NCBI GenBank assembly: GCA_023392795.1
Contig: JAEWNJ010000136.1
Span: forward strand, 1 to 63,989
DNA from: Candidatus Cloacimonadota bacterium
Lineage (GTDB): Bacteria; Cloacimonadota; Cloacimonadia; Cloacimonadales; Cloacimonadaceae
DNA: 63,989 bases
Direction of reading: 5' to 3'
Both the position numbers and the translations under genes were made by a program. Every line of letters starts with the position of its first letter. Position 1 is the first letter of the stretch. Shown here one piece after another: positions 27,301 through 35,505 of this stretch. The notes under the pieces were generated by a model. That model was not told where the DNA came from. It did no database searches and saw nothing but the letters and a program-made list of their open reading frames with translations.

Positions 27301-28168
27301 TTTGGACAATCTCCCGGCACTTTTCGATCTCTTCCTTGATGATCAGGATATCGTTAAAAGTATTTGGTGTAGAGAACTTCGAGCCCAGAGTATTGGCTTC
27401 TCTCTGCATTTCCTGTGTAATGAAATTGAGGGTCTTGCCAATATCGCCTGCTCGGGTATCCAGACAGTCGATAAATGTCTTGATGTGAGATCTAAGGCGG
27501 CTGATTTCTTCCTGGATGTCGTATTTATCCACATACATGGCAAGCTCTTGCAGTAGTCTCTGCTCCATGTTCTCCAGTTTGTATGTATCTACCATGTCGC
27601 TTATCCGCTTTTGCATTGAAGTAAACAACTCCTGTTTAAAGGGCGCAATGCACTTCGTGATACGGTCAAGAGCAGGATCAATGGCCTGAATTGAGGCTCT
27701 AAGCTCAGTTCTGATGCTCTCAGCCTCTGCTTTCATTGATGCATTGATCTCAGCCAGAGCACCATCCAGGCACTCGTGTAGGATTTCCTGCAAGAGTTTG
27801 TCTTGATCCAGCTGGTTCTTAGCTTCGATCACTCCCGGCTCAGCCAGCAGAAACTCTATAGGCACATCACTCTTTATATTCAGCGCTGTCTGAGCCTGGC
27901 AGATGATATCGTGGTATTTCTTTAGCTTTTGCTCATTGAGTGCCAGTTTGGGCTCCCGAAGATCGCTAAAGTTCATGCGTAACTCTACTGTGCCCCGAGA
28001 GATAATCCCGGGTAACTTCTTACGAATAGGGTACTCGAAAAAGCTTAGTTCTCTGGGTAGATAGAGTTTCAAATCCAGATATCTGCCATTGATGCTCTTA
28101 ATCTCTATATCACATTCTATATCATTTCTTCCGATATGACACTTACCATAACCGGTCATACTCTTCAT
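27290..28168 (-). CDS. yicC: YicC/YloC family endoribonuclease
   Basis: This protein belongs to the YicC/YloC family, recently linked to endoribonuclease activity and small-RNA turnover. It has 292 residues. The family opening MKSMTGYGK is exact and is followed by IKSINGRYLD. The C-terminal DUF1732 part contains EISRLRSHIKTF, GKTLNFITQEMQREANTLGSK in shortened form (QEMQREANT) and a final KEEIEKCREIVQN helix. AAGGAG lies five bases before the ATG. This gene follows a 108-base gap after miaB. Confidence 0.9.
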   Translation of the reverse strand: MKSMTGYGKCHIGRNDIECDIEIKSINGRYLDLKLYLPRELSFFEYPIRKKLPGIISRGTVELRMNFSDLREPKLALNEQKLKKYHDIICQAQTALNIKSDVPIEFLLAEPGVIEAKNQLDQDKLLQEILHECLDGALAEINASMKAEAESIRTELRASIQAIDPALDRITKCIAPFKQELFTSMQKRISDMVDTYKLENMEQRLLQELAMYVDKYDIQEEISRLRSHIKTFIDCLDTRAGDIGKTLNFITQEMQREANTLGSKFSTPNTFNDILIIKEEIEKCREIVQNVA

Positions 28169-28276
28169 TGTGTCTCCTTGTAATTCTATCTTACTACAGG
28201 CATGGGGGATAGCTTAATCAGTGGGGGGCAGCGAGTGGCCCATACAAGTTTACATAACATGTCTTAACGTAATACC

Positions 28277-29554
28277 CTACTCACAGATCAATGTCCCCGC
28301 TGTGGCATCGATCACCTTTGCCTTGATCAGGCTCCCGATTTGGGATTCCTTGCCGCTAAGTACAGCAATCTTAAAATCCCGGGTCTTGCCACTCAGTTGT
28401 TCATTACTTTTTTTGCTGATATCCTCTACATAAACTTCCACTGTTTTTCCGATCTGATTTTGAAACTTCCTATATGTTATGTCTCGCTGCAGGTCGATCA
28501 TGCGCTGGAGACGCTCTAAGCGAGTCGCCTCCGGAAGCTGTTCCTGATAGTCTGCCGCTTGGGTACCAGATCTGGGACTATACTTGAAACAGAAAGCATA
28601 ATCAAACTCGATTTCCCGCATAGCTGCCAGGGTTGCTTCAAACTGAGTTTCAGTCTCTCCGGGAAAACCGGCTATGAGATCAGTGGTTATCGCTACATTT
28701 GGTATTGCAGATCTCAGCTTCTGAACCCGGCTGAGATAGTGTTCGTAAGAATAGCCACGGTTCATCCTACTTAAGGTCTCTGTATCACCGCTTTGCAGTG
28801 GTAAGTGTATATGTTCGCATATCTTATCGCAATCTCGCATCGTTTCGATCAACTCATCAGAAAAGTCTTTGGGGTGCGATGTGATGAAACGCAGTCGGTA
28901 CAATCCCTCAATATCATTGATAGCTCGCAGTAGCTTCGGGAAGCTAATGTCCTGCCAGCTATAAGAGTTAACGTTTTGCCCAAGCAGGGTAATGTCTTTC
29001 AACCCCATATCCACAGCCCGTCTTACATCGTTGACGATCTCCTGATAAGGCCTGCTGCGTTCGCATCCCCTTACATAAGGCACGATGCAATAGGTACAGA
29101 AATTGTTACATCCTCGCATGATCGTTACAAAGCCACAGCGGGAGCCTGAATGCATCGGCATCAGTTCTTCATAGACCTCAGAGCTGTCGAAATCCAGCAG
29201 CGCTGATGGTTCACCTTTCAGGATAGCCGGCAATGCCCGATATTGATCCACTCCCACCACGTAATCGATTCCTGTATCCTCTGATAGCAGCTTCTGCCCT
29301 ATTCTTTGCGCCATGCACCCCAGCAGGATTATCTTAAGCCCCGGCTTGCTTTTCTTCCGATGCCGTTCGTTGGATATTCTGCCCAACACCCTTTGTTCCG
29401 CGTGTTCCCGTACGGAGCACGTGTTAAAAAGCAGCAGATCTGCCTCATCAATACCATTGGCAGGCTGATATCCCGCTTCATTCAGGATCGAAGCGATCAA
29501 ATCGCTGTCAGCAACGTTCATCTGACAGCCGTAAGTTTCTATGTAGTACTTCAT
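28277..29554 (-). CDS. miaB: tRNA-2-methylthio-N6-dimethylallyladenosine synthase MiaB
   Basis: This radical SAM methylthiotransferase adds a methylthio group to isopentenyl-A37 of tRNA. It has 425 residues. The N-terminal UPF0004 domain opens YYIETYGCQMNVADSD (Cys10). The radical SAM cluster motif CNNFCTYCIVP is near 150-160. A C-terminal TRAM domain (KTVEVYVEDIS to TAGTLICE) completes the protein. The ATG overlaps the aroF stop (ATGA, 29551-29554). Confidence 0.95.
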   Translation of the reverse strand: MKYYIETYGCQMNVADSDLIASILNEAGYQPANGIDEADLLLFNTCSVREHAEQRVLGRISNERHRKKSKPGLKIILLGCMAQRIGQKLLSEDTGIDYVVGVDQYRALPAILKGEPSALLDFDSSEVYEELMPMHSGSRCGFVTIMRGCNNFCTYCIVPYVRGCERSRPYQEIVNDVRRAVDMGLKDITLLGQNVNSYSWQDISFPKLLRAINDIEGLYRLRFITSHPKDFSDELIETMRDCDKICEHIHLPLQSGDTETLSRMNRGYSYEHYLSRVQKLRSAIPNVAITTDLIAGFPGETETQFEATLAAMREIEFDYAFCFKYSPRSGTQAADYQEQLPEATRLERLQRMIDLQRDITYRKFQNQIGKTVEVYVEDISKKSNEQLSGKTRDFKIAVLSGKESQIGSLIKAKVIDATAGTLICE

Positions 29555-30312
29555 TTGTTATTCCTGTTCAAAGCATCCCTGATCAGAGACGATGTCTGTA
29601 TGAGCTGGCTCAGTACCGCTGGTTCGATGGTTTGTGAGGCATCACAAATGCTTTCACAGGGATTGATCTGACTTTCGATCATGAGTCCGTCCGCACCGGC
29701 GGCTACAGCAGCCGACGCCAGTGACGGTACCAGATCACGATTACCGGCCGCATGTGAAGGATCAATGATCACAGGGAGTCCGCTTTTTTTCTTCATCACT
29801 GAAATGGCCGAGATGTCCAGAGTGTATCTGGTTTCGGTCTCAAAGGTGCGGATTCCCCTTTCACAGAGCACCACGTTCGGATTGCCGTTTTCTATGATGT
29901 ATTCAGCCGCGGCCATCCATTCATCGTAAGTGGCAGCGAGACCTCGTTTTAATATCACAGGGTTGTCTATCTTCCCCATCAATTCCAGCAAGGGATAGTT
30001 GTGCATATTCCTGGTCCCTACCACTAGGATATCAATGTTTCGGGCCATATACTCCACTTTATCCACCTGAGTGCATTCTGAAACAGACTTTAGATCCAGT
30101 TCCTTAGCCACCTTCGCCAGGTGTAAAACCCCGGCATCTCCCAATCCGCGAAACGAATGCACGGAGGTGCGCAGCTTGTAAGCTCCACCTCGCAGATGCC
30201 GGATGCCAAGCTTTTTGAGCTCAGCGGCAGTATTATATAGGCTCTCATAGGCTTCCACAGAGCAAGGCCCGGCGATGATCTTGAAGCCCCAGTTATCTAT
30301 TTTGTTTTCCAT
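29551..30312 (-). CDS. aroF: DAHP synthase, type I-beta (AroF/AroG/KdsA-like)
   Basis: This enzyme condenses phosphoenolpyruvate with erythrose-4-phosphate to start the shikimate pathway. It has 253 residues, the short form without an ACT or chorismate-mutase domain. Motifs are KIIAGPCSVE near 11-20, LRGGAYKLRTS near 40-50, LKRGLAATYDEW near 120-131 and DPSHAAGNRDLV near 190-201. Because the fold is shared with KdsA, and Kdo genes (waaA, kdsD) occur here, a Kdo-8-phosphate synthase role should be kept in mind. The LRGGAYKPRTS-like pattern and GLAAT favour DAHP synthase. It overlaps the preceding fusion gene by 16 bases. Confidence 0.88.
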   Translation of the reverse strand: MENKIDNWGFKIIAGPCSVEAYESLYNTAAELKKLGIRHLRGGAYKLRTSVHSFRGLGDAGVLHLAKVAKELDLKSVSECTQVDKVEYMARNIDILVVGTRNMHNYPLLELMGKIDNPVILKRGLAATYDEWMAAAEYIIENGNPNVVLCERGIRTFETETRYTLDISAISVMKKKSGLPVIIDPSHAAGNRDLVPSLASAAVAAGADGLMIESQINPCESICDASQTIEPAVLSQLIQTSSLIRDALNRNNK

Positions 30313-32198
30313 CTTGCATATCCAACCGATATTCCATCATTGCACACCATAAAATTGCACGCGCCAAATCTGTCCAGTATTTGCAGAGCAAACTCCGCGG
30401 CGATCTTCATGGTGTACAAGCCCTGAGTATCGTCATTGAAGGCCGCTGACACTACTATTCTGTTGTTATCGATGTCGCTGCATAGACCTAGCAAATCATC
30501 TTTACTCAGTATAATGCCATCTATCTCCATAATCTGCGCTTCAGGTATTCTCTTTATCAGGCTGGCCAATAGAGATGCGGTAAGTCCAACTCCCACGATC
30601 TGCTCAAAACCAGTGGCCTCTACAGATTCCAGTGCTACTTCGATGGATCTGCCAGGATCAGTCTGAGCTGCCAGTGAGATCAAACCCAAGTCCAGGGATA
30701 CTCCAGCAAAGCCTTGCGTTTTAGTACGCCAGACCAATTCTGTGCTACTGCCACCGATATCAAAGATCAGAGACTTTCTCCCTTTCAGGGCTTCCACTGC
30801 TCCGTACCAGGCATATCTCATTTCTTCCTTGCCTGATATGATCTTTGTCCTGATCTTCCAACCCGTACTCAGTTTATCCAGCAGTTCCTCGGCGTTTTCC
30901 GCTTTGCGCATGATTCCCGTAGCCAGGAGTGATTTCCCAGAATCCAGTTTCGCGTCGCAGGTCAACAGCGCTTCCAGAGCCGGGATCTCGGAACTGAGAT
31001 CATGAAAGGGAAGCCTGCCGTCGGAAACAGATCTGGCCAGGCGTGTGCTGATCCATGTTTTGTGGATTACTTCGCGGGCTTGAAGATCCCATAGACAGTA
31101 ATTCAGATTGTTGGAACCCATATCAAACACGCTCAGATACCTGGCATCCGGTCTGGATAGGCGTAGAAAATCCCTCATGATCCTGCCAGCAATGCCATGA
31201 TTGTCCGCCTCTTCCCTCTTCCCCGCTTTGGGACGATTCCGAAACAGATCTTTCCAACCCTGCACATTGGTGGGGATGCTATCGATCTGGCTAGCATTGG
31301 GATACTCCTCCACACCAGATATCAAAACACGCTCTTCTGGATAATTATCACGGGGAATGTAGAGCACGGCTTTTCCAGCAGTCAGAATCTCGGCGAAAGT
31401 GCTGTAACCCGGTTTGCAGAGGATTAGCTCCGAGCTCTCGATAATGGCGCTGAAATCCTCATGCGGCTTGAGCAATCTATGGTTTTCGGCTACGCAGTGC
31501 TCATTGGTAGAAAGCACAATCCCATCCCAGGCCTCGCAGATGTCGTCAAAGTCTATCTGCATTGCGCCTTCGCCACCGAACATGATACTGAGAATGGGCT
31601 CGTTACTTTTCCCAGGCGTAGTTCGGGGCTTGCGCGCCAGTAATCCAGTGAACTCAGGATTCCTAAAGGCCGGCACACTGAGCCCTGTCCCCAAAGCGGG
31701 TACGTAGCATTTATCCAGCCTTTGATACAGTCCAAAGATCGTATTGATCAAGATGGTCATATCTGGATCATCGTCAAAAAGATCCTGATAGATGAATGCC
31801 CAGTCAAAGTTGCTCAGTCCAAAGACAGGAACTTCAGCGTAACCTGCAGCTTCGATAATGAAGTAAGGGATATCCGCAATGACAAGGTCAACTTGCTCTT
31901 TGCGCAGCCAGAGAGTTTCCTCGGCCACCAGTTCTTCGCGCTGCGAAAAGAGTTCAAGCAGCATTGCTCTGGTGGCCGGCAGATCTACCTTTAGATTCTC
32001 TTTATGTACCACTCCCCCATCCAGTCTGCATTTCCGGTAAGTGTACTTGTCTTCGGGGAGAGATTCATAGAGATACTCCGGGCGGTCTGTGCAGATATAC
32101 ACATAGATTCCATAATCTATCAGCGCGGCTGCCAAGGCCGCCATTCTGGTGGCATGGCCGAAACCGTGATTGGAAGGATACAAGGCAAAACGGTACAA
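30297..32198 (-). CDS. Glycosyltransferase-like domain fused to a Ppx/GppA phosphatase domain
   Basis: This is a 633-residue two-domain protein. Residues 1 to about 320 are a GT-B, MurG/GT28-like domain opening SNHGFGHATRMAALAAAL, with a CKPGYSTFAEILTAGK donor-side segment near 258. The same GHGFGHATR-type opening occurs in the N-terminal domain of plant arabinokinase (recalled knowledge). After a charged linker (about 320-350), residues 352-633 are an exopolyphosphatase/GppA domain. It has phosphate loop 1 FDMGSNNLN, ISGKEEMRYAW with the catalytic Glu position, and loop 2 FDIGGSSTELVW, so the site looks intact. I know of no such fusion. The start is TTG 32198, with AGGAG six bases upstream overlapping the preceding stop. 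Confidence 0.82.
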   Translation of the reverse strand: MYRFALYPSNHGFGHATRMAALAAALIDYGIYVYICTDRPEYLYESLPEDKYTYRKCRLDGGVVHKENLKVDLPATRAMLLELFSQREELVAEETLWLRKEQVDLVIADIPYFIIEAAGYAEVPVFGLSNFDWAFIYQDLFDDDPDMTILINTIFGLYQRLDKCYVPALGTGLSVPAFRNPEFTGLLARKPRTTPGKSNEPILSIMFGGEGAMQIDFDDICEAWDGIVLSTNEHCVAENHRLLKPHEDFSAIIESSELILCKPGYSTFAEILTAGKAVLYIPRDNYPEERVLISGVEEYPNASQIDSIPTNVQGWKDLFRNRPKAGKREEADNHGIAGRIMRDFLRLSRPDARYLSVFDMGSNNLNYCLWDLQAREVIHKTWISTRLARSVSDGRLPFHDLSSEIPALEALLTCDAKLDSGKSLLATGIMRKAENAEELLDKLSTGWKIRTKIISGKEEMRYAWYGAVEALKGRKSLIFDIGGSSTELVWRTKTQGFAGVSLDLGLISLAAQTDPGRSIEVALESVEATGFEQIVGVGLTASLLASLIKRIPEAQIMEIDGIILSKDDLLGLCSDIDNNRIVVSAAFNDDTQGLYTMKIAAEFALQILDRFGACNFMVCNDGISVGYARWKTK

Positions 32199-32207
32199 TG
32201 CGATCTC

Positions 32208-32573
32208 CTAATGCAAGATGAACTTACGCTCAGTTTCCGATGATTTGATTTCCACCATCACCTGATTGGGCAGACAGATGATTGGCACATTCTCCACCCA
32301 GGACATCTTGACGCAGCGTTTATCGTGGCAATCGGCAGAAGCCATACGAACGCGGGAATCCTTTATCTGAACAGTGTTATGCTCATCAATCCTGATCGTC
32401 CTATTTGTACCCAGATCAAAGTCATTCCACAGGTGATTCTCCTTATAGATATATACGCGCCTTTCAGATTCCCGCTTTTTGGGATAATGAAAGGAATACA
32501 GCATCGCAGCCAGGCACAACACCAGCAGGACAATATCACTGATGCTCAGCTGCTGCCAAATCTTACTTTTCAT
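32208..32573 (-). CDS. NusG domain II-containing membrane-anchored protein
   Basis: This 121-residue protein has one N-terminal membrane segment (about 10-30) followed by a small beta domain of the NusG domain II type. Its characteristic pattern is SADCHDKRCVKMSWVEN with ICLPNQVMVEI (about residues 80-113). The two cysteines in DCHDKRC are conserved in the family. These proteins often sit near apbE or redox genes in anaerobes, and the function is unknown. I chose ATG 32573 (MKSKIW), which overlaps the amrS stop; the in-frame codon at 32582 is also possible. Confidence 0.75.
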   Translation of the reverse strand: MKSKIWQQLSISDIVLLVLCLAAMLYSFHYPKKRESERRVYIYKENHLWNDFDLGTNRTIRIDEHNTVQIKDSRVRMASADCHDKRCVKMSWVENVPIICLPNQVMVEIKSSETERKFILH

Positions 32574-33567
32574 ATACCCCATAGATGGCGGTGTCGCAGT
32601 ATGGGCATCTGCCTGCTGGGTTGATCTGAGAGCTTATGGAACCGTAGCTGCGGGAAATAATCTTTTTCCCACAGACTTTGCATTGGGTATGCATATAGTC
32701 TTCGATGCCGAGGTTACCCCCATAAACGTAGTTTAGTTTGGTCTTGCACAGATCTATTGCCCTTTTCACATCGTCAATTCCTGTGGCATGATTGGTCATT
32801 TGATAGCTGGGGTGATAGGCAGAAATGTGCAGCGGAATGTCAGGATTCAGCGCGCTGATGAAATCAGCCATGGCCAGGATGTCTGCCTGTGCGTCATTGA
32901 GTCCCGGAATCAGGAGTAGGGTCAATTCCAGATGCTTGCCATGGTCCACGCATGCTTCGATGTTGGTAAGCACTGGATGCAAATCCCCCCCGCAGTAATC
33001 CCGGTAAAAACCGTCCCGCATACCCTTTAGATCAATGTTCAGAGCGCTCACAACCGGCAGTAGCTTTTGAAAAGGAACTTCATTCAAATATCCATTGGTG
33101 ATCAGGACAATCTCCACTTCCGGGAAGCGCTCACCAAAATCGAGGATGTATTCATACCAGGTGAGTGGCTCAGTATAGGTGAAGGCAATTCTGGGCGAGC
33201 CAGGAGTGTGATCATCAATGGCGGTACGCAATCCCTCAATGCTGATTTCCTGGGTAGGAGCTTCAAATTGGCTAATATGGTAATTCTGACAAAACTTGCA
33301 CTGAAGGTTACAACTGTTTGGTCCAAGAGAAAGGATTCGTGAACCCGGGTAAAAGTGATACAAAGGTTTCTTCTCGATGGGATCCAAAGCCAGGGCTGCT
33401 GCCCTCGCGTAATTAGCCGCGTACATTTTGCCACTGAGATTGATCCGGCTGCGGCACAGTCCCATTTCAGAATCTGTCAGGACGCAATGATGCGGGCACA
33501 GCTCACAGCGTAAGGTTTTTCCGCTGATCCTGCTGTAATATAGTGCTTCGCGCTTTAACTCAGGCAT
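32563..33567 (-). CDS. amrS: AmmeMemoRadiSam-system radical SAM enzyme (AmrS)
   Basis: This 334-residue radical SAM enzyme is related to pyruvate-formate-lyase activases. It begins with a Cys-rich segment (Cys21, Cys24, Cys28, Cys38) and has the SAM cluster motif CNLQCKFC (Cys86, Cys90, Cys93). It ends with a zinc-ribbon-like tail (CKVCGKK and CPYC). In other genomes it occurs with AMMECR1 and Memo genes; neither is in this window. Its reaction is unknown. It overlaps the waaA stop by 13 bases and the NusG-II protein at its end. Confidence 0.85.
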   Translation of the reverse strand: MPELKREALYYSRISGKTLRCELCPHHCVLTDSEMGLCRSRINLSGKMYAANYARAAALALDPIEKKPLYHFYPGSRILSLGPNSCNLQCKFCQNYHISQFEAPTQEISIEGLRTAIDDHTPGSPRIAFTYTEPLTWYEYILDFGERFPEVEIVLITNGYLNEVPFQKLLPVVSALNIDLKGMRDGFYRDYCGGDLHPVLTNIEACVDHGKHLELTLLLIPGLNDAQADILAMADFISALNPDIPLHISAYHPSYQMTNHATGIDDVKRAIDLCKTKLNYVYGGNLGIEDYMHTQCKVCGKKIISRSYGSISSQINPAGRCPYCDTAIYGVYEK

Positions 33568-34784
33568 TTCTCGATCTCCCGGATGTGATTCTGTAAAGCC
33601 GAAGCGTTTTCCGTCAAGACTAATCTTGCGGATTTCCCCATCGCTGCCGAGAGTTCGCTATCATCCAAAAGCAATTTGATGTCTTCAGTAAGGGTTTCCT
33701 TTGATGAGACCAGTATTCCTCGTTGCTGCTGCAGGATGTTCACTGAGTCACGGCATGAAGCATGGTAATTACCGATTATGACCGGTTTTGCATAGAATGC
33801 GGCCTCCAGCGGATTATGCCCGCCAAAATCATAGAAACTACCCCCGATAATCGCAAGACTACAGACAGCGTAACACTTGGTCAGAATCCCCAAGCCGTCG
33901 ATCACCAGGATCTCGGCATTACTCTGCATGGTGGAGAGCAGCGTATAGTTTGTGTCGCTTAACAAAGACTCAATCTCTTTCACGCGTTTCGGATGCCGGG
34001 GTGCAATGATCAGTTTCAGATGTTTATATTGCTTCTTCAAGGTTTGAAAGGCTTTCAGGATCAGTTCTTCCTCACCCGGACGTGACGAGCCCCAGCACAG
34101 AATAAGGTCCTCGGAGCCATAACCCCATTCAGCCCTAATTTGTGCGGCATCATACATTGGTAGTTCCAGAGCAAATTTCAGATTCCCGGTGAATTCAGCT
34201 TTGCCGGGGAAGAGTTCATTGAAGCGTTGTGCGTCGGTACCGCTTTGGGCCATTACTCTTGTTACGCTCGATGCCACAAAGTTCAAGAGTGGAGTGATGA
34301 GTTTGAATGAGTTCAGAGTCTTGGGCGAGATCCTTGCATTGATGAATACCACAGGGATGCTAAGCCAGGATGCCGCATACAGCATACTCGGCCAGATTTC
34401 CGTTTCCGCGATCAGGATCAGCTTCGGTTTTACTTTTCTCATCTGCCTGGCTCTTAAATGCGGAACATCCAGTGGAGCCAGACAAACCGGGATATCGGGA
34501 AACAGCGATGCGATCCGTTCCCGCCCCGTAACTGTGATGGTATTGACGGCAAGCTTATGCCCCCGGCTCTTTAGTTGCTGGATCAGGCTTTGCAGTGCGT
34601 TCACTTCGCCAAGGGATGACGCGTGAATCAGAATCTCAACCTCAGTATCCGATACCCTCATGGCCCCGCGATAGTTCTTCCATCCCAGAACTAGCCATAA
34701 AACGGGATAGCCGAGAAAGTACATCAGCTCGATCATGAGTCTGTAGAGGTAAAAAAGCAGTACAAGCAGTGTTTTCTTCATCAT
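33555..34784 (-). CDS. waaA: 3-deoxy-D-manno-octulosonic acid (Kdo) transferase WaaA
   Basis: This GT30 enzyme transfers Kdo from CMP-Kdo to lipid A precursor at the inner membrane, a hallmark of Gram-negative envelopes. It has about 409 residues with an N-terminal membrane anchor. Landmarks are HASSLGEVNA near 53-62, a TVTGRERIASLFPD segment, the catalytic-region ETEIWPSMLY near 128, CWGSSRPGEEE near 229 and GGSFYDFGGHNPLEAA near 314. Start choice is unclear. ATG codons at 34784 and 34781 (and TTG at 34787) directly follow the U-tract of the tRNA terminator without a ribosome site, and a later Met at about residue 17 is possible. Confidence 0.9.
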   Translation of the reverse strand: MMKKTLLVLLFYLYRLMIELMYFLGYPVLWLVLGWKNYRGAMRVSDTEVEILIHASSLGEVNALQSLIQQLKSRGHKLAVNTITVTGRERIASLFPDIPVCLAPLDVPHLRARQMRKVKPKLILIAETEIWPSMLYAASWLSIPVVFINARISPKTLNSFKLITPLLNFVASSVTRVMAQSGTDAQRFNELFPGKAEFTGNLKFALELPMYDAAQIRAEWGYGSEDLILCWGSSRPGEEELILKAFQTLKKQYKHLKLIIAPRHPKRVKEIESLLSDTNYTLLSTMQSNAEILVIDGLGILTKCYAVCSLAIIGGSFYDFGGHNPLEAAFYAKPVIIGNYHASCRDSVNILQQQRGILVSSKETLTEDIKLLLDDSELSAAMGKSARLVLTENASALQNHIREIEKCLS

Positions 34785-34794
34785 CAATAAAAAA

Positions 34795-34814
34795 GGACGC
34801 CAAATGCGGCGTCC
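34795..34814 (-). terminator. Intrinsic terminator of tRNA-Asp
   Basis: A perfect 7-bp stem (GGACGCC/GGCGTCC) with a six-base loop ends in six T on the minus strand (A run at 34789-34794 on the plus strand). It begins six bases after the tRNA 3' end. Its T-tract abuts the waaA start codons, so waaA needs read-through, processing or its own promoter. Confidence 0.85.
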
Positions 34815-34820
34815 GAAAAA

Positions 34821-34897
34821 TGGCGGGAGCGACGAGACTCGAACTCGCGGCCTTCTGCGTGACAGGCAGACGTTCTAACCAACTGAACTACGCCCCC
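34821..34897 (-). tRNA. tRNA-Asp (GUC)
   Basis: The minus strand reads a 77-base cloverleaf with encoded CCA. The acceptor stem GGGGGCG/CGCUCCC has one G-U pair and discriminator G73. The D-arm contains AGUUGGUUAG. The anticodon stem-loop UCUGC-CUGUCAC-GCAGA gives anticodon GUC, and the T-arm is GCGAG-UUCGAGU-CUCGU-like. All are standard for tRNA-Asp. It is followed at once by an intrinsic terminator. Confidence 0.95.
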
Positions 34898-35184
34898 AGC
34901 GTTGTTCTGTATGCGTATGTTGTTGCAGCTTCAAAAAGAGGCCTTTTTTTGTCAAGACAATTTTGCGCAGCTTATCCTCTTCATTCCGGTTGCATGCATG
35001 TAACATGTAGTAAGACGGCATATTATGCTACTGAAATTATGCATATCCGAGTGGACATATTTCGTGTCTAGAGTTTAGTGACATAGTCCCTGCCCATTCC
35101 ACCGCCCAATCAATAACAGATGTAGCCCGGACAGCCGTCAATCTCCACTAAGAGAAACTGACGGCTTCCGGTTATTACTATGCG
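34898..35184. other. Intergenic region upstream of tRNA-Asp
   Basis: This 287-base region should hold the tRNA promoter. A perfect TTGACA lies at 34951-34956 on the minus strand, but no TATAAT-like box follows at 16-18 bases. A strong hairpin lies at 35127-35171 (listed separately). I see no gene. Confidence 0.45.
35127..35171. repeat. Long imperfect hairpin downstream of the DUF3795-like gene
   Basis: CCGGA-C-AGCCGTCA (35127-35140) pairs with TGACGGCT-TCCGG (35159-35171), giving 13 base pairs with one bulged C. An inner TCTC/GAGA pair (35142-35145 with 35152-35155) extends the stem. It lies 13 bases past the stop of the minus-strand gene. No T-run follows on either strand, so it is a poor intrinsic terminator but could stabilise a 3' end. 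Confidence 0.7.
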
Positions 35185-35505
35185 CTACTGTTCGTACACT
35201 GACGAGGCTTCCCGGTTCTTTTGCAGCTTGTCGCAAACATAGTCCGGGCAAGTAGCACAATCAACAAATCCTTTGGCCATGGCACAAGGCTTAATCTCGC
35301 AGAGATCGCGGCAATAAATGCCCATTCGTCCACCGCCAAGGCATCCGTCGCAGTTTATATCCGATACCTGGAAGGGGTAGCCAAATAGTTTTGTCCATTT
35401 ATCGGCAATTTGCTGTCTCAGAGCATCATCATCCGCCTGAGTAGCCACATATATATCGCAAAGGGCGCAGTTTAACCCACATGGAGCCTTAAGTATATTA
35501 GACAT
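35185..35505 (-). CDS. DUF3795-like cysteine-rich protein
   Basis: This 106-residue protein is rich in cysteine: Cys9, Cys13 and Cys16 (APCGLNCALC), then CDGC and further C-x-x-C and spaced Cys pairs to the end. This spacing is typical of small DUF3795 proteins, thought to bind metal or an iron-sulfur cluster; no function is established. I chose ATG 35505 because the family begins there and AAAGGA lies about eight bases upstream. The longer in-frame extension to 35649 shows no family residues. It is a single-gene unit. Confidence 0.75.
   Translation of the reverse strand: MSNILKAPCGLNCALCDIYVATQADDDALRQQIADKWTKLFGYPFQVSDINCDGCLGGGRMGIYCRDLCEIKPCAMAKGFVDCATCPDYVCDKLQKNREASSVYEQ

Noticed and set aside
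29551..30312. Assignment of the DAHP-synthase gene as KdsA
   Set aside because: The LRGGAYKLRTS and GLAATYDEW motifs fit DAHP synthase better, although Kdo genes elsewhere in the window made KdsA worth considering.
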